Shown here in pieces: positions 48,435-56,936 of a DNA stretch of 64,000 nt. The position numbers and the translations under genes are program-made. Every line of letters starts with the position of its first letter. Position 1 is the first letter of the stretch. Location: the NCBI RefSeq assembly GCF_001428075.1, contig NZ_LMSI01000022.1, forward strand, positions 248,001 to 312,000. Direction: 5' to 3'. Source of the DNA: Arthrobacter sp. Soil764. Lineage in GTDB: Bacteria; Actinomycetota; Actinomycetes; Actinomycetales; Micrococcaceae. A model generated the notes under the pieces. It searched no databases. It worked only from the letters and a program-made list of their open reading frames with translations, and had not been told where the DNA came from.

Positions 48435-49505
48435 ATGCGCGTTTATCCCACTTTCTTCAGGCTGGCCTTTTCATGGATGGACGCCGAGCGCGCCCACAAG
48501 ATCGGATTCAGGGGGATCAGGCTCGCGCATGCTTCCGGCGCGGGGAGGGTCCTGCGGAAAATGACGTCGCCTGCGCCGTCGCTCCAGACCACCGCCTTCG
48601 GCGTCACTTTTCCCTCACCGTTCGGGCTTGCTGCCGGATTCGACAAGGAAGGGCACGGCATCGAGGCCCTCACCGAGCTTGGGTTCGGGCACATTGAAGT
48701 GGGCACCATCACCGGCCAGGCCCAGCCCGGAAACGAGAAGCCGCGGTTGTTCCGACTGGTCCAGGACCGCGCCGTCATCAACAGGATGGGATTCAACAAC
48801 GACGGCGCCTCCGCCGTTGCGCCGCGGCTGAAGGCAGCGCGCGCCGCGCTACAGCGCCGGTACCCTGCAGTCCGGCCCGTCATCGGAGTCAATATCGGCA
48901 AAACCAAGGTGGTGGAGCTGGCCGATGCCGTGGACGACTACCTGGTGAGCGCCCGCAGCCTGGCACCTGCAGCCGATTACTTGGTGGTCAACGTCAGCTC
49001 ACCCAATACGCCGGGCCTCCGGCTGCTCCAGGACGTTGAGACGCTCCGGCCGCTGCTGACCGCCGTTGGACAGGAAGCCAACCGGGCCGCGGGCCGGCAC
49101 GTGCCCCTGCTGGTCAAGATCGCCCCGGACCTCAGCGATGAGGATATCGACGACGTCGCGCGCCTTGCCCTGGACCTGAAACTGGACGGCATCATCGCCA
49201 CCAACACCACCATTGCCCGTTCGGGGCTGTCCTCGACGGCCGAAGAGGTGGCGAAATGCGGGGCCGGCGGCCTCTCCGGCGCTCCGCTGAAGGAGCGTTC
49301 CCTTGAGGTGCTGAAGAGGCTCAGGAGCGCCACCGGCGGCGGCCTGACCCTGGTCTCGGTTGGCGGCGTGGAGTCGGCCCGGGACGTGCAGGCAAGGCTC
49401 GACGCCGGTGCCACCCTGGTGCAGGGGTATACCGCGTTCCTCTATGAAGGACCGTTCTGGGCCGCGCGGATCAACAAGCAGTTGGCAAAGAACCGTCGCC
49501 CCTGA
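48435..49505 (+). CDS. pyrD: Dihydroorotate dehydrogenase, quinone-linked (class 2)
   Basis: PyrD oxidises dihydroorotate to orotate at the membrane using quinone. The 356-residue protein begins with the class 2 membrane helix (RVYPTFFRLAFSWMDAERAH), then FGLAAGFDKEG, the VNVSSPNTPGLRLLQ catalytic Ser region, and the FMN-binding GGVESARDVQARLDAGATLVQGYT. The ATG at 48435 follows TGGAGG; the frame is open upstream to 48381. It is separate from carB-pyrF in this window. A very strong terminator follows. Confidence 0.95.
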   Translation: MRVYPTFFRLAFSWMDAERAHKIGFRGIRLAHASGAGRVLRKMTSPAPSLQTTAFGVTFPSPFGLAAGFDKEGHGIEALTELGFGHIEVGTITGQAQPGNEKPRLFRLVQDRAVINRMGFNNDGASAVAPRLKAARAALQRRYPAVRPVIGVNIGKTKVVELADAVDDYLVSARSLAPAADYLVVNVSSPNTPGLRLLQDVETLRPLLTAVGQEANRAAGRHVPLLVKIAPDLSDEDIDDVARLALDLKLDGIIATNTTIARSGLSSTAEEVAKCGAGGLSGAPLKERSLEVLKRLRSATGGGLTLVSVGGVESARDVQARLDAGATLVQGYTAFLYEGPFWAARINKQLAKNRRP

Positions 49506-49516
49506 AAACGGCTGTT

Positions 49517-49560
49517 AAGCAGGCAAGCCCCGGCGGTATACCGCCGGGGCTTGCCTGCTT
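49517..49560. terminator. Bidirectional terminator between pyrD and the DUF3043 gene
   Basis: A perfect 20-base-pair stem (49517-49536 and 49541-49560) with TATA loop. The outer arm gives AA/TT ends on each strand. It lies between convergent genes. Confidence 0.9.
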
Positions 49561-49576
49561 AAAGTCGGTGCCGGGT

Positions 49577-50179
49577 TCAGGCAGGGTACTGTCCGCGCTG
49601 GACCTGGGGCTTGGGCAGCCGCAGTTTCCGGAACTGCAGGGAGCGCATGGAGCCGTACCAGACCGTGCCCCGCTCCACCTCGCCGAACTTCTCCGCCAGA
49701 CGCTTGCGGAGCTTGCGGGAGAGGATAAAGACGTCGACGAAGACTGCCAGGAACATGACCCAGAAAGCTCCCAGGACGTAGATCATCATGTCACTGGAGG
49801 CCGGGACCACCAGGGAAACCAGCACGAAGACCAGGGCGCCGAACATCAGGTACTCGCCAAGGTTGAAACGGGCGTCCACAAAGTCGCGGGCAAACCGCTT
49901 CTGCGGGCCCTTGTCGCGCAGCGGCAGGAATTTCTCGTCGCCGGTGTCCAGGGCGCGGCGCATTTTCAGCCGCTGTTCCTGGACGGCCTGGCGCTCGGCA
50001 GCTTTGGACGCCTTACGGTCCTCAGGCACCAGCGGGCGCTTACGGGCAGCTTCCTGGGCCCTCCGGGTGGGGGTAGGCGCACCCTTGCCCACCGCACTGT
50101 TCTGCCTCGCTGCTGCTTCCGCTGCCTGCTGGTCTATTGTTTCCTGCGCCGTGGGCGCTTCTTTTCTACGTCCGAACAC
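49577..50179 (-). CDS. DUF3043 family membrane protein
   Basis: The 200-residue protein starts at GTG 50179 (VFGRRKEAPTAQE) and is rich in Ala, Arg and Glu in the first 90 residues. FLPLRDKGPQKRFARDFVDARFNLGEYL is the conserved DUF3043 block, followed by two membrane helices (about 113-155). The function is unknown. The frame remains open upstream, but an SD site is absent there too. It is divergent from the M20 peptidase gene. Confidence 0.83.
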   Translation of the reverse strand: MFGRRKEAPTAQETIDQQAAEAAARQNSAVGKGAPTPTRRAQEAARKRPLVPEDRKASKAAERQAVQEQRLKMRRALDTGDEKFLPLRDKGPQKRFARDFVDARFNLGEYLMFGALVFVLVSLVVPASSDMMIYVLGAFWVMFLAVFVDVFILSRKLRKRLAEKFGEVERGTVWYGSMRSLQFRKLRLPKPQVQRGQYPA

Positions 50180-50271
50180 CTGAACAGAATACCTTGCAGC
50201 AGCCGGAGCGCTGCGTGCTACCGCATGTGCCCGGGCGGGCAGCGGAATGTGACGGGGGTAATGTTTTGGCC

Positions 50272-51726
50272 ATGACTTCATCACCCGCGGCCACTCCGCA
50301 CAGCACCACCGGCACAACAGGACCGGGCCCTGAGGTTACCGGCAGGACGGAAGATCTCCGTTCGGCGGTTGACCGTTCCTTCGACCAGACACTGGCACGG
50401 CTCAAGGAGCTCGTCGCCATCCCGGGCATCGCATGGCCCAGTTTCGACCGCACGCCCCTGGAGCGCAGCGCCGAAACAGTCGCGGAGCTCCTCCGGGGCG
50501 CCGGGATCGAAGAAGTGCAGGTTCTGTCCGTCAACAAGCCGGACGGCACGCCCGGTGGGCCGGCCGTCGTCGCCCGCCGTCCTGCCGCTGAAGGTCAAGC
50601 CACCGTCCTCCTGTATGCGCACCATGACGTCCAGCCTGTGGGTGACGAGGCGCTGTGGGAAACAGAGCCTTTTGCCGCCGTCGAGAAAGACGGCCGCCTC
50701 TACGGGCGCGGCGCCGCTGACGACAAAGCCGGCATCATGTCCCACATTGCTGCCTACACCGCTCTTTCGGAGGTCCTTGGCGGCTCCTTGGGACTGGGAA
50801 TCACCTTCTTCATCGAAGGGGAGGAAGAAGCAGGGTCGCCCACGTTCCGGACATTCCTGGACGCTAACCGCGAGCTGTTGCGGGCGGACGTTATTGTGGT
50901 GGCCGATTCCAGCAACTGGAAAGTCGGCGTTCCTGCCCTGACCACAAGCCTGAGGGGCCTGGTGGACGGAACGATTGAGGTGCAGGTCCTTGACCATGCG
51001 GTGCATTCCGGGATGTACGGGGGCCCGGTCCTGGATGCACCCACCCTCTTGTCCCGCCTGATTGCCACCCTCCACGACGCCGATGGCAATGTGGCCATCG
51101 AGGGCCTGGTGGCCAGCGACACAGTGACGGTCGACATGCCGGAGGCGGACTACCGTGCGGATGCATCCGTGCTCGACGGCGTCCGGCTGGCAGGAACGGG
51201 AAGCATCGCATCGCGGCTGTGGACCAAGCCGGCCTTGTCGATCATCGGCTTCGACGCACCGGCCGTGGACGTCGCCTCCAACACCCTCATCCCGCGGGCG
51301 CGGGCAAAGTTTAGCCTGCGGCTGGCCCCGGGGCAGGTCCCCGCCGGGGCCATGGAGGCGGTCCGCCGGCACGTGGAGGCCAACGCCCCGTTCGGCGCAA
51401 AGGTCGTCTTCACCCCGGGGGAAGCGGGGAACCCGTTCCGGACCGACACCTCCTCCGCAGCGGCAACGGTTGCCATGTGGGCCCTGGGCGAGGCGTGGGG
51501 AGTTCCCGCCGTTGAAACGGGGATCGGCGGTTCCATCCCCTTCATTGCCGACCTGACGGACGTGTACCCAGGCGCGCAGATCCTGGTTACCGGCGTCGAG
51601 GACCCCGATTCGCGGGCGCACAGCGCCAACGAATCCCTGCACATTGGTGACTTCCGCAACGCCATCCTGGCCGAGGCCCTCATGCTCACGCGGCTGAACA
51701 GTGAAGGCCTTACGGCATGCGGGTAG
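50272..51726 (+). CDS. M20 family dipeptidase
   Basis: The 484-residue protein is a zinc dipeptidase. Metal and active-site motifs are LLYAHHDVQPVGD, GRGAADDKAGIMSHI and IEGEEEAGSP, and HSGMYGG is the dimerisation-domain start. A C-terminal IEGGSIPF-like motif appears as GIGGSIPF. The substrate may be dipeptides or related amides. The ATG at 50272 was chosen; GGGGGT lies upstream. It is divergent from the DUF3043 gene. Confidence 0.92.
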   Translation: MTSSPAATPHSTTGTTGPGPEVTGRTEDLRSAVDRSFDQTLARLKELVAIPGIAWPSFDRTPLERSAETVAELLRGAGIEEVQVLSVNKPDGTPGGPAVVARRPAAEGQATVLLYAHHDVQPVGDEALWETEPFAAVEKDGRLYGRGAADDKAGIMSHIAAYTALSEVLGGSLGLGITFFIEGEEEAGSPTFRTFLDANRELLRADVIVVADSSNWKVGVPALTTSLRGLVDGTIEVQVLDHAVHSGMYGGPVLDAPTLLSRLIATLHDADGNVAIEGLVASDTVTVDMPEADYRADASVLDGVRLAGTGSIASRLWTKPALSIIGFDAPAVDVASNTLIPRARAKFSLRLAPGQVPAGAMEAVRRHVEANAPFGAKVVFTPGEAGNPFRTDTSSAAATVAMWALGEAWGVPAVETGIGGSIPFIADLTDVYPGAQILVTGVEDPDSRAHSANESLHIGDFRNAILAEALMLTRLNSEGLTACG

Positions 51727-51910
51727 GGCTTCCGCAGCGCGAAGTCCAGGCAGCGGAATGCCAGGGAAGAATCGGCGTGCTTTGACGGTTACGCCAGGAG
51801 TTAGAGCTACAGGACTGCCGCGCGTAGCATGTAGCTATAGCCCATACCGTATTTGTAGGGGCAGGCGCCGTTACGGCGACGCCGCCAGACCGTCCTAAGA
51901 AGGTAGGCCA

Positions 51911-52300
51911 ATGAGCACCGCAACCAACGAAAACAGCACCGCCGCCACCAGCGTGGCCAGCGACGAACTGCCCGTTCACGAGGTCAACCTGACCGACGTC
52001 GCTGCAGGGAAGGTCCGCAGCCTCCTGGAGCAGGAAGGCCGCACCGACCTGCGCCTGCGCGTGGCCGTGCAGCCCGGCGGATGCTCGGGGCTGATTTACC
52101 AGCTCTACTTCGACGAACGGCTCCTTGATGGTGACGCTGTCCGCGACTACGACGGTGTCGAGGTTGTCGTCGACAAGATGAGCGTGCCGTACCTGAGCGG
52201 CGCCAGCATCGACTTCGAAGACACCATCTCGAAGCAGGGCTTCACCATCGACAATCCGAACGCCGGCGGGTCCTGCGCCTGCGGCGATTCATTCCACTAA
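51911..52300 (+). CDS. erpA: Iron-sulfur cluster insertion protein (ErpA/IscA type)
   Basis: ErpA-type carriers hand Fe-S clusters to apo-proteins. The 129-residue A-type protein has the three conserved cysteines: GGCSGL (Cys58) and SCACGDSFH at the end (Cys122, Cys124). The ATG start has AAGAAGGTAGGCC upstream. It stands before the respiratory genes, which include the Rieske protein and need Fe-S clusters. A -35-like TTGACG is at about 51782, in the 184-base gap upstream. Confidence 0.92.
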   Translation: MSTATNENSTAATSVASDELPVHEVNLTDVAAGKVRSLLEQEGRTDLRLRVAVQPGGCSGLIYQLYFDERLLDGDAVRDYDGVEVVVDKMSVPYLSGASIDFEDTISKQGFTIDNPNAGGSCACGDSFH

Positions 52301-52485
52301 GCCGGTTATTTCGCCTGATGTCCGCGCCGGGCTTCCTGCCGTCCAAAACGGCACGGGGGCTCGGCGCCGACATGTGGGCGAAACGCCCGGCGGAGCGGTA
52401 AGCTCTACACCGAGTAGTAAAACTTTTTTGTGCCCGGAGCGCCGATGGCTGCCCGGACAACAGCAACAAGTAGGAAGGGCCGTCT

Positions 52486-53358
52486 GTGAGTTCGCAGAAC
52501 CGAACCGGCAGCCGACGCAAAACGATCACCACGATCTCAAGCTTGGCAATTGCCGGCGCGTTGGCTTTGACCGGATGTTCGCCAGAGGTAGAGAAAGGGT
52601 GGATGCCCACTGAACGTGGCACCACCAGCAACACCGACCGCATCATGGACCTCTGGGTCAACTCATGGATTGCTGCGCTCGTGGTGGGCACCATTACGTG
52701 GGGTCTGATCATCTGGTGCCTGATCGCCTACCGCCGCCGCAAGGGAACGGTTGGCTTCCCCCGCCAGACCAGCTTCAACCTTCCGCTGGAAGTCTTCTAC
52801 CTCACCATCCCGATCTTCATGGTCCTGGTGTTCTTCTACTTCACTGACCGCGACCAGCAGGCGATCGATGACCGCTCCCAGCCGGCCGACGTCGTTGTTG
52901 ACGTCCGCGGCAAGCAGTGGGCCTGGGACTTCAACTACAAGTCCGGCGACGTGATCCAGGAAGACGTCCACGAGGCCGGGGTCCAGGCCCATCTCACCGG
53001 CAACACCATTGACAAGGAACAGCTCCCCACCCTGTACCTGCCGGTTAACAAGTCCGTTGACCTTGAACTCAACGCCCGCGATGTCATCCACTCCTTCTGG
53101 GTTCCCGCCTTCCTTCAGAAGCGCGACATGATCCCCGGCAAGACCAACTACATCCGGTTCACCCCCACTAAAGAGGGCACCTACGACGGCAAGTGTGCCG
53201 AACTCTGCGGCGAGTACCACTCCGAAATGCTGTTCCGCGTCAAGGTGGTGTCGGAATCCGAATTCCAGGCCCACATGGACCAGCTCAAGGCTGAAGGCAA
53301 CACCGGCCTGCTCGGTGTGGAGTACGACCGCAACCCGAACCTGAACGAAACCAAGTAA
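52486..53358 (+). CDS. ctaC: Cytochrome c oxidase subunit II
   Basis: Subunit II takes electrons from cytochrome c through its CuA centre. The 290-residue precursor has a lipoprotein signal with lipobox ALTGC (Cys about 29), two membrane helices (about 55-80 and 95-115), and the CuA motif [12 protein letters not shown]. The GTG start follows AGGAAGGG. This opens the ctaC-ctaD-ctaF run. In the 185-base gap upstream a TAGTAAAACTTTTTTG stretch (about 52413-52430) is the only AT-rich stretch and may hold the promoter. Confidence 0.96.
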   Translation: MSSQNRTGSRRKTITTISSLAIAGALALTGCSPEVEKGWMPTERGTTSNTDRIMDLWVNSWIAALVVGTITWGLIIWCLIAYRRRKGTVGFPRQTSFNLPLEVFYLTIPIFMVLVFFYFTDRDQQAIDDRSQPADVVVDVRGKQWAWDFNYKSGDVIQEDVHEAGVQAHLTGNTIDKEQLPTLYLPVNKSVDLELNARDVIHSFWVPAFLQKRDMIPGKTNYIRFTPTKEGTYDGKCAELCGEYHSEMLFRVKVVSESEFQAHMDQLKAEGNTGLLGVEYDRNPNLNETK

Positions 53359-53368
53359 GGGGAGCGAC

Positions 53369-55096
53369 GTGGCTACGTACACCCAATCCGCACCCACGGG
53401 GGTCCTGACGGCTCCCGTGGTACCAAAATCCAAGGGGCGCATCGTCGTCAACTGGATCACCTCCACCGACCACAAGACCATCGGGTACATGTACCTGATC
53501 GCGTCCTTCGTGTTCTTCTGCCTAGGCGGCGTCATGGCGCTGCTGATCCGCGCCGAGCTGTTCGAACCCGGCATGCAGATCCTGCAGACCAAGGAACAGT
53601 ACAACCAGCTGTTCACCATGCACGGCACCGTCATGCTGCTGATGTTCGCCACGCCGCTGTTCGCCGGGTTCGCCAACGTCATCATGCCGCTGCAGATCGG
53701 CGCCCCTGACGTGGCGTTCCCCCGCCTCAACGCGCTGGCTTTCTGGTTCTTCCTGTTCGGCTCCACCATCGCGGTGTCCGGGTTCATCACCCCGCAGGGC
53801 GCTGCCTCGTTCGGCTGGTTCGCCTACGCGCCGCTGTCCAACACCACCTTCACCCCCGGCATCGGTGGTGACCTGTGGGTCTTCGGCCTGGCGCTGTCCG
53901 GCTTCGGCACCATCCTCGGTGCGGTCAACTTCATCACCACGATCATCTGCATGCGCGCCCCGGGCATGACCATGTGGCGGATGCCCATCTTCACCTGGAA
54001 CACCCTGATCACCGCCATCCTGGTGCTGATGGCGTTCCCGCCGCTGGCCGCTGCCCTGTTCGCGCTGGGTGCGGACCGCAAGTTCGGTGCCCACATCTTC
54101 GATCCGGAGAACGGCGGCGCCGTCCTCTGGCAGCACCTGTTCTGGTTCTTCGGCCACCCCGAGGTGTACATCATCGCGCTGCCGTTCTTCGGCATCGTGT
54201 CCGAGATCTTCCCGGTCTTCAGCCGCAAGCCGATCTTCGGCTACAAGGGCCTGGTCTACGCCACCATCGCCATTGCAGCCCTCTCGGTGACGGTGTGGGC
54301 GCACCACATGTACGTCACGGGCGCCGTCCTGCTGCCGTTCTTCTCGTTCATGACCATGCTCATCGCGGTGCCCACCGGCGTGAAGTTCTTCAACTGGATC
54401 GGCACCATGTGGCGGGGCTCGCTGACGTTCGAGACGCCCATGCTGTGGAGCATCGGCTTCATGATCACCTTCCTCTTCGGCGGCCTGACCGGCATCATCC
54501 TGGCCTCCCCGCCGCTGGACTTCCACGTCTCGGACTCCTACTTCGTGGTGGCCCACTTCCACTACGTGGTGTTCGGCACCGTGGTGTTCGCCATGTTCGC
54601 CGGGTTCTACTTCTGGTGGCCCAAGTGGACCGGCAAGATGCTTAACGAACGACTGGGCAAGATCCACTTCTGGCTCCTGTTCCTCGGTTTCCACGGCACC
54701 TTCCTGATCCAGCACTGGCTCGGCGTCGAGGGCATGCCCCGCCGCTACGCCGACTACCTGGTGGAGGACAACTTCACCTGGATGAACCAGTTCTCCACCG
54801 TGGCGTCGTTCGTCCTTGGTGCGTCCCTGATCCCGTTCTTCTGGAACGTCTACATCACCTGGCGCAATGCTGAGAAGGTCCAGGTTGATGATCCGTGGGG
54901 CTTTGGTGCTTCGCTGGAGTGGGCCACGTCCTGCCCGCCGCCGCGCCACAACTTCACGTCCCTGCCCCGGATCCGTTCGGAGCGTCCCGCCCTGGACCTG
55001 CACCACCCGGAACTGCGCCAGGTCCACACCGTTGAGTCGCCGGCACCCGCAGCATCGGTTCTCGGCAACGCCGACCAGAAGGACACCGCACAGTGA
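53369..55096 (+). CDS. ctaD: Cytochrome c oxidase subunit I
   Basis: Subunit I carries heme a and the heme a3-CuB oxygen-reducing centre. The 575-residue protein has [39 protein letters not shown] (CuB His-Tyr), WAHHMYVTG and [10 protein letters not shown], and twelve hydrophobic segments. The GTG lies 10 bases after ctaC. The end overlaps ctaF by 4 bases. Confidence 0.97.
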   Translation: MATYTQSAPTGVLTAPVVPKSKGRIVVNWITSTDHKTIGYMYLIASFVFFCLGGVMALLIRAELFEPGMQILQTKEQYNQLFTMHGTVMLLMFATPLFAGFANVIMPLQIGAPDVAFPRLNALAFWFFLFGSTIAVSGFITPQGAASFGWFAYAPLSNTTFTPGIGGDLWVFGLALSGFGTILGAVNFITTIICMRAPGMTMWRMPIFTWNTLITAILVLMAFPPLAAALFALGADRKFGAHIFDPENGGAVLWQHLFWFFGHPEVYIIALPFFGIVSEIFPVFSRKPIFGYKGLVYATIAIAALSVTVWAHHMYVTGAVLLPFFSFMTMLIAVPTGVKFFNWIGTMWRGSLTFETPMLWSIGFMITFLFGGLTGIILASPPLDFHVSDSYFVVAHFHYVVFGTVVFAMFAGFYFWWPKWTGKMLNERLGKIHFWLLFLGFHGTFLIQHWLGVEGMPRRYADYLVEDNFTWMNQFSTVASFVLGASLIPFFWNVYITWRNAEKVQVDDPWGFGASLEWATSCPPPRHNFTSLPRIRSERPALDLHHPELRQVHTVESPAPAASVLGNADQKDTAQ

Positions 55097-55494
55097 AAAT
55101 CGAATCCTGGATCTTTGGCTCTGGAGTCTTCTTCTTCGTCCCTATCGCTGTGGTCTACGGTTTCCTGACCAACTGGGGTGAGTGGGTCGGCATCCTCGGC
55201 ATCCTGCTCGTCGGTGGCCTCGCCGGCATGATCGGGGCTTACCTCGGTTTCACCGGCAAGCGGGTGGGCCTCCGTCCCGAGGACCGCAGCGACGCTGAAA
55301 TCCACGAAGGTGCCGGCGAGCAGGGGCACTTCAGCCCCTGGAGCTGGTGGCCGCTGGTCCTGGGCATCGCCTGCGCCACCGGCTTCCTGGGCCTGGCAGT
55401 AGGTGCCTGGATCATCTTCATCGCCGGCGGCCTCGCCATCGTGGCCCTCGTTGGCTGGGTCTACGAGTACAGCCGCGGCGACCACGCACACTAG
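55093..55494 (+). CDS. ctaF: Cytochrome c oxidase subunit IV (actinobacterial CtaF)
   Basis: The 133-residue protein has four membrane segments. It begins [23 protein letters not shown], the typical start of actinobacterial subunit IV. It supports assembly of the aa3 oxidase in the bcc-aa3 supercomplex. Start overlaps ctaD, and a strong hairpin follows. Confidence 0.93.
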   Translation: MKIESWIFGSGVFFFVPIAVVYGFLTNWGEWVGILGILLVGGLAGMIGAYLGFTGKRVGLRPEDRSDAEIHEGAGEQGHFSPWSWWPLVLGIACATGFLGLAVGAWIIFIAGGLAIVALVGWVYEYSRGDHAH

Positions 55495-55506
55495 GTAAGC
55501 AAGAGA

Positions 55507-55553
55507 ATAACGACGTCGGGCCCCACCAATCTGGTGGGGCCCGACGTCGTTAT
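55507..55553. terminator. Bidirectional terminator between ctaF and the HPr gene
   Basis: A perfect 22-base-pair stem (55507-55528 and 55532-55553) with loop ATC. It ends with AT-rich bases at both sides and separates convergent genes. Confidence 0.9.
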
Positions 55554-55570
55554 ATGCCGTCCCAGGCCTT

Positions 55571-55864
55571 CTAGGCGGCCCCCTGCGACTCCAAGAGTTC
55601 GCGAAGCTGCCGGAGGGCCTCCTCAGCCTTCTCCCGCCCCAGGGCGCCTTCCAGCTCCACCTCCTTGATGGAAAGCTCCACTTCACATCCCTGTGGGAAG
55701 TCAGCTGCCATCACCTGAAGCAGCGAACGTGCATCCACCCTGCCGGCGCCGGCCTTGCTGATGGTGACCGCAAGGCCCGTGTCGGTGACGGCCCGGACGA
55801 ATACCGCGGCAGATCGTGCATGCAGGCCCACCGGCGCTGCCACCACGGCCTTCATTGTTGGCAA
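55571..55864 (-). CDS. ptsH: HPr-family phosphocarrier protein
   Basis: HPr passes phosphate from enzyme I to the sugar-specific PTS enzymes. The 97-residue protein has the active-site His in VGLHARSAAVF (about residue 15) and the DARSLLQVMAADF region that corresponds to the Ser46 segment. The TTG at 55864 has AAGGAG 5 bases upstream; an ATG at 55855 would remove three residues. It is divergent from a DasR-like regulator, with a dre-like operator between. Enzyme I is not in this window. Confidence 0.88.
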   Translation of the reverse strand: MPTMKAVVAAPVGLHARSAAVFVRAVTDTGLAVTISKAGAGRVDARSLLQVMAADFPQGCEVELSIKEVELEGALGREKAEEALRQLRELLESQGAA

Positions 55865-55907
55865 AGGGACTCCTTTTCAAAAGACGGCCCCCTCCGTCAA
55901 AGTACGA

Positions 55908-55925
55908 ATTTCCAGACCAAATATA
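55908..55925 (-). promoter_or_regulatory. Second, degenerate dre-like site and -10 of ptsH
   Basis: On the minus strand, TATATT (55920-55925) is a good -10 for ptsH, followed at once by TTTGGTCTGGAAAT. This retains TGGTCT-x-GA of the DasR consensus, over the start site. It is much weaker than the site at 55970. Confidence 0.4.
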
Positions 55926-55969
55926 GCTGGAGGCCCGGCTGCTTCGCGAAAGGCTGCGGCGGTGAGGCA

Positions 55970-55985
55970 ACTGGTCTAGACCGAA
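55970..55985. promoter_or_regulatory. DasR-type dre operator
   Basis: ACTGGTCTAGACCGAA matches the Streptomyces DasR consensus ACTGGTCTAGACCACT at 13 of 16 bases, with the perfect palindrome GGTCTAGACC in the middle. It lies just before TAAAAT (55987-55992), the candidate -10 of the GntR gene, so binding would block that promoter. Confidence 0.8.
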
Positions 55986-56023
55986 CTAAAATTGAGGGGA
56001 CACTCAACGGCAGGAGAACGATC

Positions 56024-56794
56024 ATGGCAGCTGGCGCCGCCGCAATCACGGGGGAAATAGACCGCACCAGCGGAACGGCCATTTACGTCCAGCTTCGAGA
56101 AATCCTTCGTTCCTACATCGCACAGTCATGTCCGCCGGGCTCAGCCCTGCCATCGGAACGGGACCTGGCGGAGCGTTTTGGGCTGGCTCGAATGACCGTA
56201 CGGCAGGCAATTGATGCCTTGGTGGGGGAGGAGGTCATCGAACGGGTGGTGGGCCTGGGGACATTCGTCCGCCGTCCAAAGCTTGACCTGCAGGTCAAGC
56301 TCACGTCCTACAGCGAGGAGATGCAGCGGCGCGGCATGGTTCCGGCCGCGAAGGTGCTCAGTTTCGAACAAATTGGCGCCAGCGCCTTCCTGGCCCGCGA
56401 GCTGCAGCTGGATGAGGGCACACCGCTGGTCCGCTTCCGCCGGCTGCTCCTCGCCGACGGGGAGCCCATGAGCGTGGACGAGAACTTCATCCCGGCGCAT
56501 CGCGTTCCGGGCCTGCTCGACGGCGAACCGCCCACGTCGCTGTACAACGTCCTCAGCGAGCAGTACGGGCTGGTTATGGAGTGGGGCGAGGACATGATCG
56601 AGGCGACTGCGGCCTCACCCTCCACGGCCCGCCTGCTCAACGTTGAGGTGGGGGCGCCTTTGCTGAAGATCCAGCGGCACGCGTTTGTAGCCAGGGCAAT
56701 GGTCGACTACTCGGTGTCCTACTACAGGGCAGACCGGTATAAGCTCTGGGTGCCGCTGCAGCGGCCGGGAGCCAGGCGGGCGCGCAACCACTAA
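56024..56794 (+). CDS. GntR-family regulator, DasR/NagR-like (HutC subfamily)
   Basis: The 256-residue protein has the GntR winged helix (YVQLREILRSYIAQ, PPGSALPSERDLAERFGLARMTVRQAIDALVGEEVIER) and a UTRA ligand domain (LTSYSEEMQRRGMVPAAKVLS to RYKLWVPLQRPG). It resembles DasR, which senses glucosamine 6-phosphate and controls PTS and chitin genes. The dre-like site in its promoter region and the divergent ptsH support this. The ATG follows AGGAGAA; the frame is open upstream. That it is an orthologue of DasR is inference. Confidence 0.88.
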   Translation: MAAGAAAITGEIDRTSGTAIYVQLREILRSYIAQSCPPGSALPSERDLAERFGLARMTVRQAIDALVGEEVIERVVGLGTFVRRPKLDLQVKLTSYSEEMQRRGMVPAAKVLSFEQIGASAFLARELQLDEGTPLVRFRRLLLADGEPMSVDENFIPAHRVPGLLDGEPPTSLYNVLSEQYGLVMEWGEDMIEATAASPSTARLLNVEVGAPLLKIQRHAFVARAMVDYSVSYYRADRYKLWVPLQRPGARRARNH

Positions 56795-56886
56795 CCTGAT
56801 CCGTCCACGGGCCGCTCCTCCACCGGCCACCAGGCGCACAGGTCCCTTTTTCGGGGAGTTGGGCTGAGCAATGGCGCAGAAACAGA

Positions 56887-56916
56887 AAAGGCCCGATCCA
56901 TATGGATCGGGCCTTT
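56887..56916. terminator. Terminator between the GntR gene and qcrB
   Basis: A 30-base perfect palindrome (two 15-base arms) lies between the convergent genes. On the minus strand it ends with TTTTCTG, so it terminates the qcr operon; it can also serve the GntR gene. Confidence 0.85.
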
Positions 56917-56936
56917 CCCATTGCTCGAACTGGAGC

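Noticed and set aside
53522..55027. A 501-codon open frame on the minus strand of ctaD
   Set aside because: It is the shadow of ctaD; its composition is His, Glu, Gly and Asp-rich without any fold pattern.
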